The notes: generated from the letters alone by a model not told the origin. Positions 33,901 through 45,287 are shown, counted from the first letter of the stretch. The stretch is DNA of 64,000 bases from Aldrovandia affinis (GCA_029706075.1 JAINUG010000018.1:2999001-3063000), one strand, 5' to 3'. Made by a program: numbers and translations.

Positions 33901-35357
33901 CGAGACCTCTGGTCCCCGTTGGTAGCCATCTTACGCCGGGCCAGCGGGCAGAGGTGAGTAATTTACAGCGCTGTTTTTCTGACGTGTTTTCTCCCTTACC
34001 CAGGCGAACTGACTTGATTGAACACCACATTCAGACCCCGCCAGGCACCGTGATTAGGAGTCGGCCATATCGCTTGCCTGAACACAAAAAAAAAGTGGTT
34101 CAGGAAGAATTAGAAAAAATGCTGGACATGGGAGTAATTGAGGAATCTAGTAGTGACTGGTGCAGCCCCATTGTGCTTGTACCTAAGCCTGATGGGTCGG
34201 TTCGATTCTGTGTGGACTACAGGATAGTTAACGCAGTATCGAAATTCGATGCCTATCCAATGCCCTGGGTTGACGAGCTGCTGGATCGGTTGGGCACTGC
34301 TCGCTTTTATTCGACACTGGATTTAACCAAGGGCTACTGGCAGATTCCCTTGTCTCCAGCGTCCAGGGAAAAGTCGGCATTCTCTACTCCGTTCGGCTTA
34401 CACCAATTCTTGACCTTGCCTTTCGGTCTGCATGGGGCTCCGGCCACCTTTCAGCGCCTAATGGATAGGCTACTTCGACCGCATGCTGCATATGCGGCAG
34501 CATATTTGAATGACATTGTCATCTATAGCAATGATTGGGAGCGGCATATGCAGCATTTGTGGGCCGTCCTACAGACGCTGAGGGGAGCGGGGCTCACTGC
34601 TAACCCAGGCAAGTGCGCTATTGGGCGGAGAGAGGTACGGTATCTGGGGTTCCTCTTGGGCGGGGGGCAGGTCCGACCTTTGATTTATAAAACCGCGGCC
34701 ATTTCGGCCTGCCCACAGCCCAAGTCTAAAAAACAGATGAGATCCTTTTTGGGACTGGCAAATTATTATCACCGGTTTATTCCTGGCTTTTCGGCACTAG
34801 CCAGTCTCCTAACTGATCTCACCCGAAAGGGAGCCTCAGATCCGGTCCAGTGGACGGAGCAGTGTCAGGCGGCGTTCGTGAGGATAAAAGCGATTCTATG
34901 TGGCGGCCCTCTGCTAATCAGCCCTGATTTCTCCCTGCCTTTTGTTTTGCAGACCGACGCCTCGGATAGGGGGCTTTGGGCAGTCTTGTCCCAGGAGCGT
35001 GGGGGGGAGGAGCGACCGATATGTTACATCAGTCGGAAGCTTTCTCCGAGAGAGGCCCGCTACAGTGCAATAGAGAAAGAGTGTTTGGCGATCAAGTGGG
35101 CCTCTCTCACCCTCAGGTACTACCTCCTGGGCAAGACCTTTACCCTCTACACCGACCATGCACCCCTCCAGTGGCTACACAAAATGAAGGACACCAACGC
35201 AAGGATCACTCGGTGGTATCTTGCATTACAACCCTTTTGCTTCCGAGTGATCCATCGACCAGGGTCCGCGAATGGGTGCGCAGACTTCCTCTCCAGGGAG
35301 GGGGGGGAGTCTGTCGAACCGAATGGGCCCTGGCCACATTCTGGCGATGGAGGGGTG

Positions 35358-35773
35358 TGGAAGGCGTCGGTCTCAGCAGCGGATCAAAGCGATTAGCGGC
35401 CACGTCTACTGGCAGAGCAGCCAACGCACGCACCGGTCTGGTGTTTCTAATTACATTGGTGTGCTTGAAAACTGCTCTGCTCTCTTCAGTAGGTGGCTGG
35501 AACAAGAAAGAAAAGGCGTGGCTGTCTGAGGAGAAAGAAAGAAAGAAAGAAAGAAAGAAGTAAAGAAAGAAAGCGAAGTAAAAGTAAAACGGGAACTAGA
35601 AAGTTTCCGGTTATGGTTTGATAATTTTGTTTATTTGTTTTGAAAACTCCCGGTCTGGTTCTCTGCCCGTGTCGGGATCAGAGAACATTGTAACAGAAAT
35701 AATAAAGACCGAAAACTCCACCCGTTTCCAGACTGCTCTATTCCGTACAGGGATTGTCACGTGGCGTGTGACA
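35358..35773 (+). repeat. 3' LTR of the Gmr1-type element
   Basis: TGGAAGGCGTC...GTGTGACA, 416 bp, preceded by the purine tract GATGGAGGGGTG and followed by the CCATG target duplication. Confidence 0.9.
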
Positions 35774-35806
35774 CCATGTATTAATGCACATTTTGTAAGT
35801 CACTCT
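35774..35806 (+). mobile_element. L2 3' UTR, right piece
   Basis: CCATGTATTAATGCACATTT 'TGTAAGTCACTCTT' continues the L2 tail (compare 5617-5650) interrupted at 30568. This confirms the Gmr1-type insertion point independently of the duplication. Confidence 0.7.
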
Positions 35807-36169
35807 TAACAACTCGTTACCATCACCCCTCACCTCGCTTGGAACAACTCGTTACCATCACCCCTCACCTCGCTCGAATAGTGAAGCAGTACCTCAACAG
35901 CTTCCCTCAATTCTGCAAGTTTTTTTCCCGAAGTGAACACTACCAGCTTTCTGGAGACGTTGCTGTGAGGACAAGAGAAAATGCTCTGAAGCTGCATCAC
36001 TCCATTGAAATATATCGCGATGGCAATCCCATTCATATTGAAGTCTCCATTGGAAAGCCTGGTTTCATCAGCTCTAGTACCACAAGATACCAAGCACGAT
36101 ACCAAGCACGCGAACAGGGAGGTGTGGACCCACTGGAAACCTGGGAGCGGACAGAATCAGGCACATAGA
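35807..36169 (+). other. Unrecognised 109-residue open frame behind a 34-bp duplication
   Basis: AACAACTCGTTACCATCACC 'CCTCACCTCGCT' occurs twice in tandem at about 35808-35875. Downstream an open frame (35839-36168) includes 'QYLNSFPQFCKFFSRSEHY' and [20 protein letters not shown]. It reads like real protein in composition, but I do not recognise a family. It may be a host gene exon fragment or part of an unknown element. It ends next to the leftward gypsy remnant. Confidence 0.3.
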
Positions 36170-37359
36170 GGTGATTAGGAGGACCGTTACCTGGATCTGG
36201 TTGAGTTTGTTAGGCCTCCCTAACGATGGACTCAATCTCCCAGGTCACAGTGGCCATGACACAGGAAGAGGGAAGGATGGTGTCAGAGTTCATAGAGGCT
36301 TCTTCGGGGGCATACTGACGAGAGAGGGCATCGGGCTTGAGATTCCTGGTGCCAGGATGGTAAGTGAGGGTGAAATTGAAGCTCCCAAAGAATAAAGCCC
36401 AGCGGGCTTGGCGAGAGGTGAGGTGTTTTGCAGTCTGGATGTATGAAAGATTCTTGTGATCAGTCCATACCACAAAGGGAAGTTCGGAACCCTCTAACCA
36501 GTGCCTCCATTCTTCCAGCGCGAGTTTAACCGCTAGGAGCTCATGGTTACCGATGTCGTAGTTATTTTCAGCTGAGGACAAACGGTGAGAAAAGAATGCA
36601 CAAGGGTGAAGTTTCTGGTCCGAGGTAAAGCGTAGGGAGAGCACCGCCCCAACTCCTGTATCCGAGGCATCGACCTCCACCAGAAACTGACGAGACGGGT
36701 CTGGCTGGACAAGGATGGGTGCGGTGGTGAAGCGCCTCTTTAACTCATTGAGCGCAGCATCAGCTTCAGGAGTCCAGGAAAAGAGGGTGAGGGGGGAGTT
36801 GAGCCGGATGAGAGGCGCAGCAACACGGTTGTAGTCCCGGATAAAGCGACGGTAAAAATTGGCGAAGCCAAGGAACCGCTGAAGTTGCTTACGGGAGGAG
36901 GGTGTGGGTCACTCTGCCACTGCCTGGATCTTTTCAGGATTGGTCTTCACCTGCCCACTTTCAATAATGTAGCCCAAAAAACTGACGGAGCTGACGTGGA
37001 ATTCGCACTTTTCAGCTTTAACAAAAAGCTTATTCTCAAGAAGTCTCTGAAGGACCTGTCTGACATGCTGGATGTGTTCATCTAGGTTTCAGGAGAAGAT
37101 CAGGATGTCATCAAGGTAGACGAAGACGGAGCGGTTGAGGAAGTCGCGGAGGATGTTGTTAACCAGGGCTTGGAAGACGGCAGGGGCGGTCGTCAGCCCA
37201 AATGCAACGACGAGGTATTGGAAGTGCCCCAGTGGCGTGTTAAAGGCGGTCTTCCACTCATCGCCCTCAAGACTATGCTGGCCAACAAGGGCGCCCTGGA
37301 CTTCTACGACCTTGCGGAATTGGGCTGTGTCTACTGGGTCCATGTTGGTCAGATCGTTC

Positions 37360-37993
37360 TGTTAGGATCACACTGATTGGACCCAAATGCAGACACAGAC
37401 ACTGAGGATTAGATAAAGTGAAGGTATTTATTACAAACAGGGACTGGGGTAGGGAAGCGATGGTGAGGGCAGATGAGGGAGGCAGGCAGGACAGGTGGGT
37501 AAGCGGGCAGGCAGGCAGGCAGGCAGGTAAGCGGGCAGGCAGGCAGGGAAGCGGGCAGGCAGGCAGGCAGGGAAGCGGGCAAGCAGGCAGGTAGGGAAAC
37601 AGGTAGGCGAGGAGTGAACCTGGACACGGAGAGAACGAATACACATAAAAACAGACGATAATATATGCGGAAGAAAACGCGGTTTGGGAAAAGTCTTGAT
37701 GCGTGTAGCTACCACTGAAGCGGAGACAACGATCTGACGGTGAGTGGATGAGAAACCGGGGTTGATATACACTGCAAGGCTGATGATAATTGATGACAGG
37801 TGTGTAGGCAGCGCAGGTGTTGCAGATCCATTGTAATCAGGAGGGAGCCGGAGAATGCAGAGGAGGAAAGCCGTGCCCACAATACACATGCACAAACACG
37901 AAACTGACAGGGAGAACAGGAACACAGGGGAAAAGGAAAGGGAAAACATGAGGAAACATAAACATAAACAAAGTTGCGGCTGTGGCCGTAACA
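37360..37993 (-). repeat. LTR of the leftward gypsy remnant
   Basis: On the minus strand TGTTACGGCCACAGCCGC...GTGTGATCCTAACA, 634 bp, with TG...CA ends. It contains the GGCA-rich tandem array at 37485-37615. Confidence 0.8.
37485..37615. repeat. GGCA-based tandem array
   Basis: Runs of GGCA units broken by AAGCG/GGGAAGCG spacers form a higher-order repeat inside the LTR. Open frames on the minus strand here (Leu-Pro-Ala-Cys repeats) are products of the array, not genes. Confidence 0.9.
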
Positions 37994-38702
37994 CTAACCT
38001 TGGTTTCTAGTGTAAAAAGTTGTTGCTGATTTTAAGGTGAACACAAAAACTAGCATAACCTGTGGCTCTCCAGGACCAGGATTGAGAACAACTGAATTGC
38101 GTGATTTATGCTACACTATGGTTTGTTTCCAAAAAGCGTCTTTATATCTAAGTGAGACATAAGTGTCATGAAGAACAAGTTCAGCACCACTTTCTGTGAA
38201 TTCACTCCCAGGAGGTATGAGATAATCACTGGTAGATATCTACTACTGGGGTTTTGCTCTCTTAACAAATTATAATATCGTTCATTGAGAATAGTGCTGC
38301 ACAATTCAGAAGTAAAATCTCCCTGTGTAAAACTATTCTGTGCATCTCACAGTTCCTTTGCACTGCACATACTTTTTACAGGATTTTGGTAAGGCCTGCC
38401 CAAATGCTTTGAACAGGAAAGTGAATCATGCTGCGTGCTGAGACAAAGCAGAGTTCAGGCAGACAGAGATCCTGCTTCCTGTGCCGAGAAACAATATTGG
38501 GAGCATGCGCATCTTCTTCCTCAAGGTGCATTTCAATCTGTCTAGTTTGTCATTAGGTAGTTCGCAGGAGTTGGAGAGTGTGGATCGTTTCCAAGTTTGG
38601 AAATGCATAGTCTGACAGGATGAAGTCTGGAATTCTCTTATAAGATTCAGAGCTCACGGGCGAGGACACAGGATATTAATATCTGCTGTTGCCTTTCAAA
38701 GG
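37994..38702. other. Unassigned stretch
   Basis: No gene, tandem array or terminal repeat could be supported. Confidence 0.5.
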
Positions 38703-39075
38703 ACAACATTTTACATTTACATTTTAAGCATTTATCAGACGCTCTTACCCAGCACATCTTACAAGATGTGCATTAATACATGGTATGATCAATCATTGTT
38801 CGCGTAAGAGATGATTGCAGTAATACAGTAATAGACATCATTGTTGGCAGCTGCATACCATACCTTATCAGTGCAGATCCAGGGATTCCCATCTCAGTGA
38901 GAAATGAGAGCAGGATCTGGTGGTCAACGGTGTTGAATGCAGCTGATAGGTTGAGGAGGAGGAGGACGGAGCTGAGTGATTGAGACTTTGTCGAGTGGAG
39001 GGCCTCAGTGATCGCGAGAAGAGCAGTTTCCATGGAGAAACTGGACTTTCCGTGGAGTTTCCTATATCCACTTAC
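38703..39075 (-). mobile_element. L2-type LINE, internally deleted, leftward
   Basis: The 3' tail (complement of TCTGATAAATGCTTAAAATG) at about 38710-38770 is followed by RT domain sequence from the minus frame 38773-39090: SSFSMETALLAITEALHSTK, 'SLSSVLLLLNLSAAFNTVDH' (RT motif A region) and 'LLSFLTEMGIPG'. The tail joins directly to the RT centre, so roughly 1 kb of the usual L2 is missing between them (junction near 38865). It is also 5' truncated. Confidence 0.8.
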
Positions 39076-39447
39076 TCTGGCACTGCCCACCAGTTAATAG
39101 TTTTTTGGACCACAGTCACATCCACCATATCCAGGTTCCTGGGCCACAGCATGTTTCCATCCCTGGCACTCTGCATTCTTGGTGACATGGGCAATCTTAC
39201 CCTTCTTAAATGATTATACGTACTATCAAATGATTAAACCTATTATCACTTTGACTGTTAAAGGGGAGGCTCTTCTAGCAGCTTCTGCTTTCATTCCTTT
39301 ACCCATTAAAATATTAGACAATATTTCTTCCCTACATTTCTCTTTAAGAAAGCTATATAGAGGGACTAAATAAACAGACAAAATGTAACACATTATTCCA
39401 TTAATTAAACAAAGTTACATGTTAAAGGCACAACCTGATATTTCTTG
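39076..39447. other. Unassigned stretch
   Basis: Nothing recognised. Confidence 0.5.
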
Positions 39448-39737
39448 ACTGTATAGGTGTGCCATTTGGAACATTCTTATTCTTTAGTAAACCAACATAT
39501 AGGCACATTTTACTCAAATGTTTACAAGCATTGCTGATAAACAATACCATGCGTAGCATAGCATGAGTAGGGAGCCTACTCGCTAGTCCTCCCAGTGAGA
39601 TTGCATCGCTCTTTGATATTGCATGACAGGAGAGCTAGTAGAAAGAGTGGGGCAGATGAGTGGATGAGTGAAGACAAATAAAATGTTCCTATATGTTGGT
39701 TTACTACAGAATTGTTCCAAATGGCACACCTACACAG
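39448..39737. mobile_element. Foldback/MITE with about 62-bp inverted arms
   Basis: The left arm (about 39448-39512: ACTGTATAGGTGTGCCATTT 'GGAAC...CAACATATAGG') and right arm (about 39676-39737) are reverse complements with a few mismatches, separated by about 160 bp. There is no coding capacity. Long arms and a short loop fit a foldback-type or hairpin MITE; the superfamily is unknown. Confidence 0.7.
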
Positions 39738-40479
39738 TACCTCTGTAGCATCACTGAAATCTCGTTCAGACAAGTGTAAGCACATATGTAAATTCATGTG
39801 GGAATCTTTATGGCAAAATTGGAAAATAAAATAAACAGCAGTCTTTTCATCAGCAGAATTATGGGCACTGCCTAAGTAGTTACTTTGCGCTAAAAACAGC
39901 AAAGAGGCTAACCAGCTAAAGTTTCGGTTTCGTTCTAGCTTTCCCGATGTCCCATAGCTGCTGTGTCCTACAAAAAGTTGATGGCTATTTATTGCTTGAT
40001 ATTCCCCCCAAAATGTGGTCACATGTAAAATAACTTCGTTTTAAGTTCATGATATTCAACCTTTTGTGTCATTTTACAATGCGTAGCCGTCAGCAGTCGG
40101 TGAAACAATATGACTTTACATATGACAGGGCACATCTGAACAGACCCCCTTCCTGAGTCCCGACCGGTCCAGACCCATGATTTCTCAATTTTACGAAAAC
40201 CTTGTTAGCAACATGGTCATACAATTGTGTTATAATGTTATGTTACCTAACGTTACATAAAATCATTTCCAGGACAACTAATTGTTTTCCAGGTCATTTA
40301 TGTAATTTTCTCGTTTTCCATGACTGGAAAACTGCATTTAAAAAATCCAGGTTTTCCAGGACGCGTGGAAACCCTATCAATCCTGTCCCATTCAAGGCAT
40401 AGTACTCTAGGAGTACTCTAGCTGCTCCTTAACTCTTCTCTAAGTTGTATAATTTCTTTATATCACCCTATAAATTCAT
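39738..40479. other. Unassigned stretch with a possible hAT end
   Basis: No gene seen. CCAGGACGCGTGGAAACCCT near 40356-40375 resembles the inner edge of a hAT terminus, but no partner end was found. Confidence 0.4.
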
Positions 40480-40738
40480 TCTCAAAGACACCCAATTCAA
40501 AAACAATCAAAAAAATGATCACGGAGGTGATTAAAATGAGACAAAAAATAAACAGAGCATAAAACAAACAAGAATATTAAAATAATAAAAACTCATTAAA
40601 ATACAAAACAAAGGTTAAAAGGTTGAGAAAGCAAGTCTGTAAAAGTATGTTTTTAAAAGGGTTTTAAAAGAGGACACTGAAACATCTGTTCTAATATCTA
40701 CTGGAAGGCTGTTCTAGAGTCTAGGAGCTTTGATAGAG
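40480..40738 (-). mobile_element. LINE 3' end fragment (CR1/L2 group)
   Basis: The complement reads 'CCTTCCAGTAGATATTAGAAC' then TCAGTGTCCTCTTTTAAAAC and 'CTTTCTCAACC', the pattern coding the 'FKSRLKTYLF' end of CR1/L2-group ORFs, followed by an A-rich UTR. It is abruptly joined to the P-like element at 40745. Confidence 0.5.
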
Positions 40739-40744
40739 CTTGGT

Positions 40745-41842
40745 CAATTGACCCTTCGCTAAACCACGCCCCAAAACGCAAACTGGCCAATCACAGCGCC
40801 ATGTTTTACATACTCCGACAGAGCCTCCGACAGTGTTTGGCTGCCTTCCATTCACTTTCACGCAAAAATTAGAAATTTTCGAGCTGGTTTTGCGGATTTT
40901 TAGCAAATTATGGTTAAACGTTGTGCCTGGGGCACGTGTAACAGTGACACTCGTTACCCAGAGAGGTTTGAAGGAGATATACGTTTTTTTCCCTTTATAA
41001 AACCTAAATAAAATCCTGAAAAGTGTTAGCCAGCTAAGCTAACGTGGCTACGGTCTGGATATACAGCTCCGGGTTGCAACGTTGGTAAAGTTAGACTAAA
41101 TGTTAGCTTTGTTATTCGTGATCCAGACACCTTGCTAACGTTAAGATGTTACAGTCAAGCTCTAGAAAACCAAGTGAGTAACGTTACCTTGATGTCAAAA
41201 TGTAATACTATTTTTTCATTACTATTTCAGCACTGTCAAATGGGAAGCTCAGTCCCGAGTACCCAAATCTTGTGGAAGACTGGGCTGACACACTGCTGAT
41301 ATTTTTTGCTTTACAGAGGTCCAGGGTATGGAGCTACCTGTGGAGCTAACCAGAGTAATGTCGTTACAGCACACTATAGGCGACTAATGTTACGTTAGTT
41401 AGCTAATGCTAGCTAACTTACTACTGAATGTAACGTTATATAGGTCTACTGCTTTTGCTTTTTAATGATTGTAATAGTGAATGGAGACCTACCCAGCTTT
41501 ACAGGAACAGTGTAACTTAATGTCGTTGTCCTCTGTCTCAATCGCCCGGTGATGCGGTGGTTCAGTTTTACTCTGATCTGTAGGCTTTCGCTTTTATCTT
41601 AATTTTTTTTACGTCATTTTGTTGCTGAGTCAGTGTGATATCTTGAATATAACCTTCAAATGCATATTGTATACCCTTCTGTCTGCTTCTATATGAAATC
41701 GCTTTTTCTATTTTCCAAAAATTGGACAATATTTCTCCAGGGAGTGCAGTTAGTGACAGTGGGAGCGCCATGCTGGCTCCGAAAGCTTGACGTACATAGC
41801 AACAATAACTAAGGGGGGCGTGGTTTAGCGAAGGGTCAATTG
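40745..41842 (+). mobile_element. P-element-like transposon with a THAP-domain exon
   Basis: Perfect inverted ends of 28 bp (CAATTGACCCTTCGCTAAAC 'CACGCCCC' at 40745 and complement to 41842) enclose 1098 bp. A start at 40910 opens MVKRCAWGTCNSDTRYPERF 'EGDIRFFPFIKPK', the C-x4-C beginning of a THAP zinc finger, the DNA-binding domain of P-element-type transposases. The frame then stops at about 41009 and a short run 'NPEKC' follows, so the exon is broken. A 67-residue minus-strand frame at 41568-41771 ('GIQYAFEGYIQDITLTQQ') lies near the right end and may be another relic. No catalytic domain remains. An 8-bp duplication could not be confirmed. Confidence 0.75.
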
Positions 41843-43236
41843 GCGGGGAGGTGCATTTTGGGCATCCTGTGAAGGCAAATAGAACATGGCCAGCCTAACC
41901 TAAATGCTCATAAACAAGTATGGTGCCATCATTGACAGGTTTATTACTCTATGAATGAAACCAGGGCACTAAGGTATATAGCTTTGGAAGCCAGCACAGT
42001 CCATATTAGATCAGCATGCCAAGCTTACAAGCCTATGTCACACACCACAATTTCAGGGTTCTACATATGAGCTGGAAATTAGAAAATAATGGAGAAAATA
42101 ATTATGGCCCACCAGATTGAAAGCAGAGGTCAACATGGTATGATTGGCCTTGTCACCTGGTAGTAATTTCCTTTCCCTAAGCATATTATGTTTCTCCAAA
42201 ATATCAACTCAACCAACATCTCTGTACAAACCGAGCTGTCTTCCCCAGGCCCTATCGATGTTTGATATCACAATTCTCAAAATGAGAGGAGCATATCAAT
42301 GGCGACCTTGAAAGAACATCTTGTGGTAGTAAGTGACCCAAAACAAAAATATAAAAAGGGGGTCTGAACCTGCTTCGCACTGGGCTTTCCTTCAAATCGT
42401 AAATTAATATGCATGGGCTAAGGAGGGAGGGATCCTCCCTGCCCCCCGCCCCCTCCAAGCACTTAAAGTGTGACCTGTTGATGGCTTCAGCTCAGTTCTT
42501 TTGCCAGTTTTAGAGTAGTCTAACCATTCAAGGCTGATTATGCACATTCCTGCTTTCTTGAGAGATGTGGTCCCAGCTCACACCTCGACTTTGCGTGTTT
42601 GCATGTGGAGAGAGACAAACTTGGTTTGGTATCATTATCTTCTTTTTCATAATTTTAATTGAATTGTAAGTTGTATACTTTGATGAAGGTTGATCCACCA
42701 GATTGTTCTGCCTATTAATAAATATATTAAATATTAAATTGAATAAATATATTTTACATGTATGATGAGGGCAGAATTATGCTTCTGTGTTGACGTACGC
42801 ATAGTGGTTCGCAAACATACTTTCACATAACATTAACCGGTGCACTAGGGGCAGTGTCACATTTACTAAACTAAAGAATGTACAGAAAACGAAGAAGAAA
42901 CCCATAAACGGAAATTCGTTTTCACTCCCGGTGTAAACAAAAAAAGCTTGTGAGCTTATTACAGGGTTGTGGGGTGAAGCGACGTTGGTCTTGATTGACA
43001 TAGAAAGTAAACAGGAAAAAAATACCTATATGTGTTTTCAGGTTAAAATGCGATTATACGTGGTTTTCATGTATCGTTTTGTTAACGATAAGCCATCTCC
43101 AGTTAGTAACATATGTTCGTAGTTTTATGCCATAGCTGCGTTTTGTTTATAACTAACTTAGTTAGCTAACATTACGTTTTTAAGTACTTTGTTGATGTTA
43201 CAGTAACGTTTTTCATTTTAAGTTGGACTAATATAG
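41843..43236. other. Unassigned stretch
   Basis: No gene supported. The minus frame 42777-43001 has no family resemblance. A short unclassified repeat may start near 42775, but no terminus is clear. Confidence 0.5.
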
Positions 43237-43800
43237 TGTGGCGATCCTGCGAGGTCGCCTGTGTTTAAATGTGTGCGCGGTACATTCTGGGGGAGGCGCT
43301 GCTGTAACTTGAAGCGTCCCCCCTGGTTAAACTGTTAAATTGTTTGGTTCCATGTTTGTGTATGTTGTTTAGTTTAATTGTGTTGTGTTAGCTAGCTAGT
43401 CGCGGTGTATGCCGTTGGAACCAACGCAGCCAGAACATGCTATGTAAATAGTGCCGTCTCCTGAGTTCCAGAGGGAGAGTGTCAATGTGCCCTGTGTGGA
43501 ATGGACTGTACCTTTCTGACTGGCTGTGTTTTCTGCGAAAGGCGCTTCATCGATCTCTCGTGTCCTTTTAAGGACTCGGTAGGCAGACAAGAACCTCCAT
43601 TTGTTTTTAGGCTACTTCCGGGGTTGCGTGGTGTAGGGAACACAGAAGCTAGCAGCAGATATTACCCATGACTGAGTGGTGTATGGAGTATGGGTAATTA
43701 TCATTTTCTTTATTAAAACGGCTGCCCGTGTAGCCAGTTTTGCATTCTACTTGGACTCTGTCTCCTTCCTTGATACACCACCGAACGCATGCTCGCCACA
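43237..43800 (+). mobile_element. Solo LTR (retrovirus-like) with 4-bp target duplication
   Basis: TGTGGCGATCCTGCG...CATGCTCGCCACA, 564 bp, with TG...CA ends and ATAG on both sides (43233-43236, 43801-43804). The outer nine to ten bases are themselves an inverted repeat (TGTGGCGA/TCGCCACA). ATTAAA occurs near 43712. A 4-bp duplication fits gamma-type retroviral integration, but gypsy is not excluded. Confidence 0.8.
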
Positions 43801-43984
43801 ATAGTTTACAACTTGCAAAGTAGCCTTTTCGTATTACTTGAGTAGCCCACATTGCAATAATACTTAATTTGCTCCAAGATTACTCTGTACATTACCTTTT
43901 GTTGTTAATGACTGTTGCCCAATGTCAACAATAAAGTCAATGATATTTACAACATGTACTGGGTTTTATTTATAATATATTTAC

Positions 43985-44140
43985 TGTGTATGCCATTTAG
44001 CAGATGCTTTTATCCAAAGCGACTTACAGCAATGAATGCATAAATATTTCAGTATATATGGTCCCAGTGGGAAGCAAACTCACAACCTAAGCATTGTCAG
44101 TGCTATGCTTTACCTACGAGTCACACAGAACACACATCCG
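43985..44140 (-). mobile_element. tRNA-derived SINE (HE1-like), leftward
   Basis: A second copy of the SINE at 5305. The tail (complement of GTCGCTTTGGATAAAAGCAT) is at 43990-44025 and the tRNA-like head ends near 44120. Both promoter boxes have drifted (B-box-like AGTTTGCTTCC), so it is older than the 5305 copy. Confidence 0.75.
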
Positions 44141-45245
44141 TGGTAAGTATATGCGGTAGCCTGCTAGCTAACTAGCTTGGTTGTAACTTCTCTAACATAG
44201 CCAGCTAGCTGAAATGCTAACAGGTTACTGCAGCAAAGTAGCTATGTATCAGATTATATGTATAGTAGACTAAATGACTATCTATCTAGCTAGCGGCAGC
44301 TATCTAGTTAACTTTGCTGATGGAGTTATACGTTTATTTTGGTTGATTTATGAACATGTTCTTCGATGTTATGGCAGGTTACGGTTACCCATAAACCCCT
44401 TCTCTGCGTAGCTACACAGAGACATTTACGTGCATCTTCGAAGAAGCATAATTCCACCCTAAGTGAGGGGTTTTAATACATAATACCACTTGGGTTCAGT
44501 ATTCAGAGTGTTTAACTGTTAACTCTACTGGATTTAGGGAATAGACTATTTTAGTCAAACTTCACTGTATCAAACGACACTATATCACAGCCTCATAAAC
44601 CAAAAGGTGTTTGCTTTCAAATTATACCAAATTTAGGCTTGTAGTCATCACAATTATTGAGCTATGAACTGTTATATTTGGGTATTTCTAAATAGGCGGG
44701 AATTCAAAAATAGGGAGTTGGGCCTCTCGTGTGGTCCAGTGGTTACAACGTTTGATGATGGCCATGGGGACCAGGGTTCGCTAGTAGAAAGAGTGTTCTT
44801 TAATTTAAGAATTAAATAATTTCCAGACTTTCTCTTGACCAGGATACGTTATTGCTTCTGATAGATTAGCACAACAAATTCGTTCTCAAGATTTAAATCA
44901 ATTAAATCATGTACTGACATAAATGATAATCTAATGAGAGAGAAACAGAGAGAGAAAAGTTGTTGGAAGTGTTTGTAACGTGGAAAGGAAGCCTGTGAAG
45001 TCTTTTGACTGGCCAGGATTTGGAGAGGCTTTGGGTAAGGGGTTAGAAACCTTTTTTTGTTCAAGTATAGAGATTTTTAGTTGTGCTGGACTGTTTATAA
45101 ATGTTCAAACCGTTCGAGTGCCTTCCCCATTATTTGTGTTAATGAGTGGATTTTCCTTTAAAACAATTTTTGGTACATTTCACCCTGGATCTGTTTATTG
45201 GTTTGCACTACTCCATGTAACGCCTACAATCAAACCCAGTGGGGT
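44141..45245. other. Unassigned stretch with a tRNA-like fragment
   Basis: No gene supported. At 44720-44787 the plus strand reads GGCCTCTCGTGTGGTCCAGT 'GGTTAC...ACCAGGGTTCG', with A-box-like (TGGTCCAGTGG) and B-box-like (GGTTCGCTAGT) elements as in a tRNA-derived SINE head. The rest shows nothing recognisable. Confidence 0.4.
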
Positions 45246-45247
45246 GT

Positions 45248-45249
<2 letters not shown>

Positions 45250-45285
<36 letters not shown>
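45250..45285. repeat. TA microsatellite at the Rex3 3' end
   Basis: A (TA)n run directly precedes the GATG tail of the LINE. A shorter TA run at 48431-48446 borders its other end, so the LINE seems to have landed in a TA microsatellite. Confidence 0.85.

Positions 45286-45287
<2 letters not shown>

Larger units (their letters stand above)
30569..35773 (+). mobile_element. Gmr1-type gypsy LTR retrotransposon with inverted pol domain order
   Basis: A 5.2-kb fossil with two LTRs (30569-30996, 35358-35773) and a CCATG duplication on both sides. Gag begins at about 31043 with a SCAN-like capsid region (about 31430-31740) and a CCHC knuckle (31982-32023). An aspartic protease motif LLDTGCS is near 32140. 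Integrase comes next: zinc-binding part about 32801-32930, core about 33000-33330. Reverse transcriptase (about 34020-34660) and RNase H (about 34930-35290) follow it. Integrase upstream of RT is the Ty1/copia-like order known among Ty3/gypsy elements only for the Gmr1 group. A purine-rich tract precedes the 3' LTR. The LTRs are roughly 98% identical apart from length differences, so the insertion is fairly young. The coding part is broken in a few places. Confidence 0.9.
36170..37993 (-). mobile_element. Gypsy LTR retrotransposon remnant, leftward, one LTR
   Basis: Reading leftward: an LTR (37993-37360), a 16-nt leader, a Gag start (MDPVDTAQF near 37343), reverse transcriptase motifs ([20 protein letters not shown] and '[11 protein letters not shown]', about 37270-37089) and RNase H ('[20 protein letters not shown]', [18 protein letters not shown], 'PDALSR', about 36680-36290). 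The RNase H and Gag start are close relatives of those in the element at 49104. The copy is much shorter than a full element and broken in several places, and no second LTR is seen. Middle-aged to old. Confidence 0.85.

Noticed and set aside
37273-37994. Leu/Pro/Ala/Cys-rich proteins on the minus strand
   Set aside because: They are translations of the GGCA tandem array within an LTR.
42777-43001. 74-residue minus-strand protein
   Set aside because: No motif, splice site or promoter supports it, and the composition is that of translated AT-rich DNA.
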